Source: CAYPGT01 sp964512985 | Lineage (GTDB): Bacteria; Cyanobacteriota; Vampirovibrionia; LMEP-6097 | DNA: 8,119 nt | Assembly (NCBI GenBank): GCA_964512985.1 | Contig: CAZELI010000051.1 | Location: 1-8,119, forward strand | Reading direction: 5' to 3' | In this document: piece after piece, positions 6,168 to 8,119 of the stretch | How the letters are laid out: every line of letters begins with the position of its first letter | How positions within the stretch are numbered: position 1 is the first letter of the stretch | The notes under the pieces: model-generated | The model's database searches: none | What the model was told of the DNA's origin: nothing | The model's input: the letters and a program-made list of their open reading frames with translations, nothing else | Made by a program: the position numbers and the translations under genes

Positions 6168-6416
6168 TTAGTCTTTCCCCTTACCTTGTCTATAAACAAT
6201 ACTATCAGTACTAATATCAAATATTAAAGCTAAACCAGCCAATATATCACTTCTAATAGGAGAATCTTCGATTTCAATTCTGTTCAGGTTAGATTTAGAA
6301 CAGTCAATACGATAAAGTGATAAATAAGCTACTACTTCATTAAGCGACATTCTCTGCTCTAGACGCAGTTTTCTAATGTATTGACCAACATTTCTTCTAA
6401 TTTGCTTCTTTTCCAC
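6168..6416 (-). CDS. XRE-family helix-turn-helix DNA-binding protein
   Basis: The 82-residue product is essentially one XRE/Cro-type domain. NVGQYIRKLRLEQRMSLNEVVAYLSL (9-34) gives the first helices, CSKSNLNRIEIEDSPIRSDILAGLALIFDIS (39-69) the recognition helix and the closing helices, and a short basic tail follows. The pattern with a Ser-containing recognition helix and NRIE, then a DIL-LALIFDIS ending, is typical of small repressor-like members. The start is GTG at 6416. No Shine-Dalgarno is visible; a TATATC hexamer lies 12 nt upstream, with a small inverted repeat (6451-6464) over its -35 position. It is divergent from the LuxR-type gene and upstream of the unknown 180-residue gene, so it probably regulates one or both, or itself. 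No toxin partner is evident. Confidence 0.8.
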   Translation of the reverse strand: MEKKQIRRNVGQYIRKLRLEQRMSLNEVVAYLSLYRIDCSKSNLNRIEIEDSPIRSDILAGLALIFDISTDSIVYRQGKGKD

Positions 6417-6450
6417 AAGGCTTAGCTTGATATATTCCTTAAATTAAAAA

Positions 6451-6489
6451 TCCAGGAAACTGGAAGAAAAACCCTATAAGTATTATAAT
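6451..6489. promoter_or_regulatory. Divergent control region with inverted repeat and -10
   Basis: The 129 bp between the XRE-type and LuxR-type genes contain a perfect inverted repeat, TCCAG-GAAA-CTGGA (6451-6464), at the -35 position of the XRE gene's TATATC. A consensus TATAAT (6484-6489) faces the LuxR-type gene about 56 nt from its ATG. A second hexamer, TAAAAT (6531-6536), lies 9 nt from that ATG. Which of these is used cannot be told from sequence. Confidence 0.35.
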
Positions 6490-6545
6490 AATAAGCATTC
6501 TTAGTATATCTTTCTATTCATTAAAAGGATTAAAATGTAATTATT

Positions 6546-6758
6546 ATGTCACATAGCTTAACTGAAAAAGAGATAGAAATTTTAAAACTCATATCTCAAG
6601 GTATGAAAGAAACTGACATCGTAGAAGTCTTAGCTCTTCATATAGATAGTGTTAAAAACTACGTTAATAATATTCTCAAAAAACTTGATTCTAAGAGTAA
6701 GACTGAAGCCGTTATCAATGCTATTAAGTATTCGATATTGAATATAAGAGAGTGTTGA
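6546..6758 (+). CDS. Stand-alone LuxR/GerE-type helix-turn-helix protein
   Basis: The 70-residue product consists almost entirely of the C-terminal DNA-binding domain of LuxR/NarL-type regulators. SLTEKEIEILKLISQGMKETDIVEVLALHIDSVKNYVNNILKKLDSKSKTEAV (4-56) matches the family's LT-x-E-x-E-VL, G-x-x-x-x-x-I-A, V-x-x-x-x-x-x-I-x-x-KL and EA positions. No receiver or ligand-binding domain precedes it, and an in-frame TAA at 6531-6533 rules out a longer N-terminus. It could be a minimal regulator whose activity depends on expression or on a partner. Its stop is 7 bp from the stop of the convergent phosphodiesterase gene. AAAAGGA is present but 17 nt from the ATG, too far for a normal ribosome site. 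Confidence 0.8.
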   Translation: MSHSLTEKEIEILKLISQGMKETDIVEVLALHIDSVKNYVNNILKKLDSKSKTEAVINAIKYSILNIREC

Positions 6759-6765
6759 GTAGCAT

Positions 6766-7590
6766 TCATTTGTTTAATTTTGCATTATCGCTTATGAAAG
6801 CATAAATCAATTTAGTTCTTGGTTCATTAATAAGTTCCAAGTCTTTGTAATCCTCAAGCGTGTTAACATTCCATGGAATTATAAGCTTATTATAGTTTCT
6901 AGCTGAATCTAAGATTTGACTTCTATTATTATTTTCGATATTGTATTTCAATAATTCATAATCTGGATAAAAGTAATTTATTCTTACAAACAAGTCAGGA
7001 TCATGATTCCATTCAGAAAAATTCCATCCAAATTTAGCATTAGGTAATTCCTGGTGAATTGGTTCAATAATAGTTTGCAACATTTCAGTACTAAAAGAAT
7101 GAAAGATCAAGTTAGCTTGCTTAGGTAAATATGGAAGATTCTTCATCAACGTTACAAGGTAAATTTCTAAATCTAATACGTTTCTTTTAAGCTCAATAGA
7201 CAAGGTACCTCTATAGTCAGCGAGTGTTTGCATCATTTCTTTAAAACTTGGCACAGAGGACATTGACTGACTGCCATCCCAGAATCTTCTATTATTAGTC
7301 TTCGATACTCTGGTGGAGATTTCTCTTAGACTCAAGTCTGCAACTTTGTCATTGCTACCATCTATCGCTTCCATCGTTTCATCATGAAAGATGCATAGTT
7401 CAGGATCTCCAGCATCGTTCTTACATAACTGAACATCAAACTCCATGCCTAAAGCATTAGGATCTGCTGCTGCTTTCTTGAAAGCAAGTAATCCATTCTC
7501 TGCACAACTAGGTAGAGAATTGCCTAGAGGACAGTTTCCTTCTCTAGACCAATTATGGAAGCCGCGGTGGTGGATGAGGGGGAGGGGCAT
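6766..7590 (-). CDS. Glycerophosphodiester phosphodiesterase family protein
   Basis: With this start the protein has 274 residues; the frame stays open to an ATG at 7671 (301 residues, numbering used below). All hallmarks of the GDPD TIM barrel are present: HHRG (34-37), AENGLLAFKKA (57-67), EFD metal ligands (77-79), the HD pair (96-97), the third metal-ligand Glu in SIELK (158-162), FHSF (190-193), PWNVN (266-270) and a closing AFISDNA (291-297). Such enzymes hydrolyse glycerophosphodiesters to glycerol-3-phosphate and an alcohol. The likely role is phospholipid turnover or phosphate scavenging in the cytoplasm, as no signal peptide is seen. I prefer Met28 (7590), because family members normally reach HRG within a few residues, and the longer form overlaps the HicA-like gene by 26 bp. 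Neither start has a Shine-Dalgarno. Codons at the preferred start are unusually C-ending. Confidence 0.85.
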   Translation of the reverse strand: MPLPLIHHRGFHNWSREGNCPLGNSLPSCAENGLLAFKKAAADPNALGMEFDVQLCKNDAGDPELCIFHDETMEAIDGSNDKVADLSLREISTRVSKTNNRRFWDGSQSMSSVPSFKEMMQTLADYRGTLSIELKRNVLDLEIYLVTLMKNLPYLPKQANLIFHSFSTEMLQTIIEPIHQELPNAKFGWNFSEWNHDPDLFVRINYFYPDYELLKYNIENNNRSQILDSARNYNKLIIPWNVNTLEDYKDLELINEPRTKLIYAFISDNAKLNK

Positions 7591-7645
7591 TGGGTATATG
7601 GTAACGCGAATATGTGAATGACTACGATAACAATAGCCAATGACA

Positions 7646-7903
7646 TTAAACTGTAGGTGCCAATCCAGCATTTGTTAACATATGCTGCAATTCAACTATT
7701 TCATGCTTATCACCAAGCATCTTGTGAAAAGTTTTAAAAGTTTTCACATCGCTGCCAAGAGTTACTTTCACGTGACCATGATTAGTGGTATCAACATTTG
7801 CTCCCATGCTTTCTAACATATGTTTCACTTCATTCCATTCTAAATTCATATTCATGGGATGACTAAAAAGTTTCTCTAATGTTTTTGTATGTTGGTTATG
7901 CAT
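7646..7903 (-). CDS. HicA-like small protein
   Basis: The 85-residue protein has the layout of a HicA-toxin subfamily: KTLEKLFSHP (7-16), then LEWNEVKHMLESMGANV (21-37), a strand with HGHVKVTL (42-49), and a closing helix, EIVELQHMLTNAGL (68-81). Classical HicA proteins are double-stranded-RNA-binding-fold mRNA interferases with a His in the second strand; His44 is a candidate here, but the equivalence is uncertain. No hicB-like antitoxin gene is adjacent. The neighbours are the phosphodiesterase (55 bp downstream of its stop, using the shorter start) and the TauE/SafE-like gene upstream. It could be an orphan or a domesticated member. It is the only gene here with a clear Shine-Dalgarno, AGGAG at 7912-7908, 4 nt before the ATG. 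An inverted repeat lies over its promoter. Confidence 0.6.
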   Translation of the reverse strand: MHNQHTKTLEKLFSHPMNMNLEWNEVKHMLESMGANVDTTNHGHVKVTLGSDVKTFKTFHKMLGDKHEIVELQHMLTNAGLAPTV

Positions 7904-7918
7904 AAATCTCCTATATTA

Positions 7919-7958
7919 ATTATATATTCTCACAAAATTTCATAGAATGAGAATATAT
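7919..7958 (-). promoter_or_regulatory. Promoter and operator candidate of the HicA-like gene
   Basis: On the minus strand a consensus TATAAT (7924-7919) precedes the gene. A perfect 11-bp inverted repeat, ATATATTCTCA (7922-7932) and TGAGAATATAT (7948-7958), separated by 15 bp, overlaps this -10 and reaches past the -35 position. Such placement is typical of a repressor operator. No good -35 hexamer is visible (TTCTAT at 17 bp). Confidence 0.5.
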
Positions 7959-7992
7959 CAATAGATCTTTAAAGTGGAATTTCTAATTTTCA

Positions 7993-8119
7993 TTAAGTAT
8001 ATTTTTTGAACAGTATATACATACCAATTAATATCAGCAATATTGCAAAAATCTTTTTAAGTAGATTGTCATTAATCTTATTTCTGATAATCAAAGCCCC
8101 AAACATACCCAGGAGTACC
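7993..8119 (-). CDS. C-terminus of TauE/SafE-like (TSUP) membrane permease, partial
   Basis: The last 41 codons and a TAA of a minus-strand gene enter from the right edge. The visible sequence has VLLGMFGALIIRNKI, then NDNLLKKIFAILLILIGMYILFKKYT. This is a small-residue GxxGA helix start, a short basic cytoplasmic turn and a final hydrophobic helix ending in Lys residues. It matches the usual C-terminal end of sulfite exporter TauE/SafE family proteins, which export or import small organic and sulfur-containing anions. With so little sequence, another multi-pass permease is possible. The gene ends 90 bp before the HicA-like start, and the latter has its own promoter, so an operon is not implied. 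Confidence 0.6.
   Translation of the reverse strand, partial: VLLGMFGALIIRNKINDNLLKKIFAILLILIGMYILFKKYT

Noticed and set aside
7560..7671. Longer phosphodiesterase N-terminus from the ATG at 7671
   Set aside because: The extra 27 residues are not family-like, contain no signal peptide and overlap the HicA-like gene. The Met at 7590 places HRG where the family has it.

Overview
The window is AT-rich bacterial DNA with densely packed genes, ordinary -10-like hexamers and very few Shine-Dalgarno sequences. A lipobox-bearing protein, an RmuC homologue and a KimA-type permease fit a bacterium, probably Gram-negative, and the AT-rich host-adapted style would suit a small-genome or intracellular lineage. 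That is inference only. Nothing here assigns a phylum, and I saw no tRNA, rRNA, CRISPR array or transposase.

Layout. Positions 1-109 hold nothing I can support. From 110 to 2130 lie two minus-strand genes: rmuC and an uncharacterised putative lipoprotein. A 113-bp nested palindrome (1409-1521) separates them and overlaps the longest possible rmuC start. A 231-bp divergent region (2131-2361) carries back-to-back promoters, an operator-like inverted repeat and two strong hairpins. It leads into kimA (2362-4224, plus strand), a potassium/proton symporter-like APC permease.

The most unusual part is 4191-5572. The last 30 bp of kimA, including codons for STCRFHLED up to the stop, recur with the post-stop sequence directly behind the next gene, a class II Fic protein with a C-terminal winged helix. 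The fic gene is therefore bracketed by a direct repeat of the kimA tail. Three 27-bp palindromes (TTTGAATAAG, 7 bp, CTTATTCAAA), spaced at exactly 41 bp, sit immediately before its start codon. This looks like an acquired, self-regulated fic cassette inserted at the 3' end of kimA, with no recombinase of its own in view.

From 5567 to 6758 is a small accessory or regulatory cluster: an unrecognised 180-residue protein, an XRE-type DNA-binding protein that may be co-transcribed with it, and a divergent 70-residue stand-alone LuxR/GerE-type helix-turn-helix protein. From 6766 to 8119, all on the minus strand, are the C-terminus of a TauE/SafE-like membrane permease cut by the window edge, a HicA-like small protein with its own promoter and inverted-repeat operator candidate, and a glycerophosphodiester phosphodiesterase with all catalytic motifs present.

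Functionally the genes do not form one pathway. The core-like genes (rmuC, kimA, the phosphodiesterase) are interleaved with accessory regulatory or host-interaction genes (fic, the small DNA-binding proteins, the HicA-like gene). Several genes have a -10-like hexamer only 7-10 nt from the start codon, which suggests leaderless or near-leaderless transcripts.
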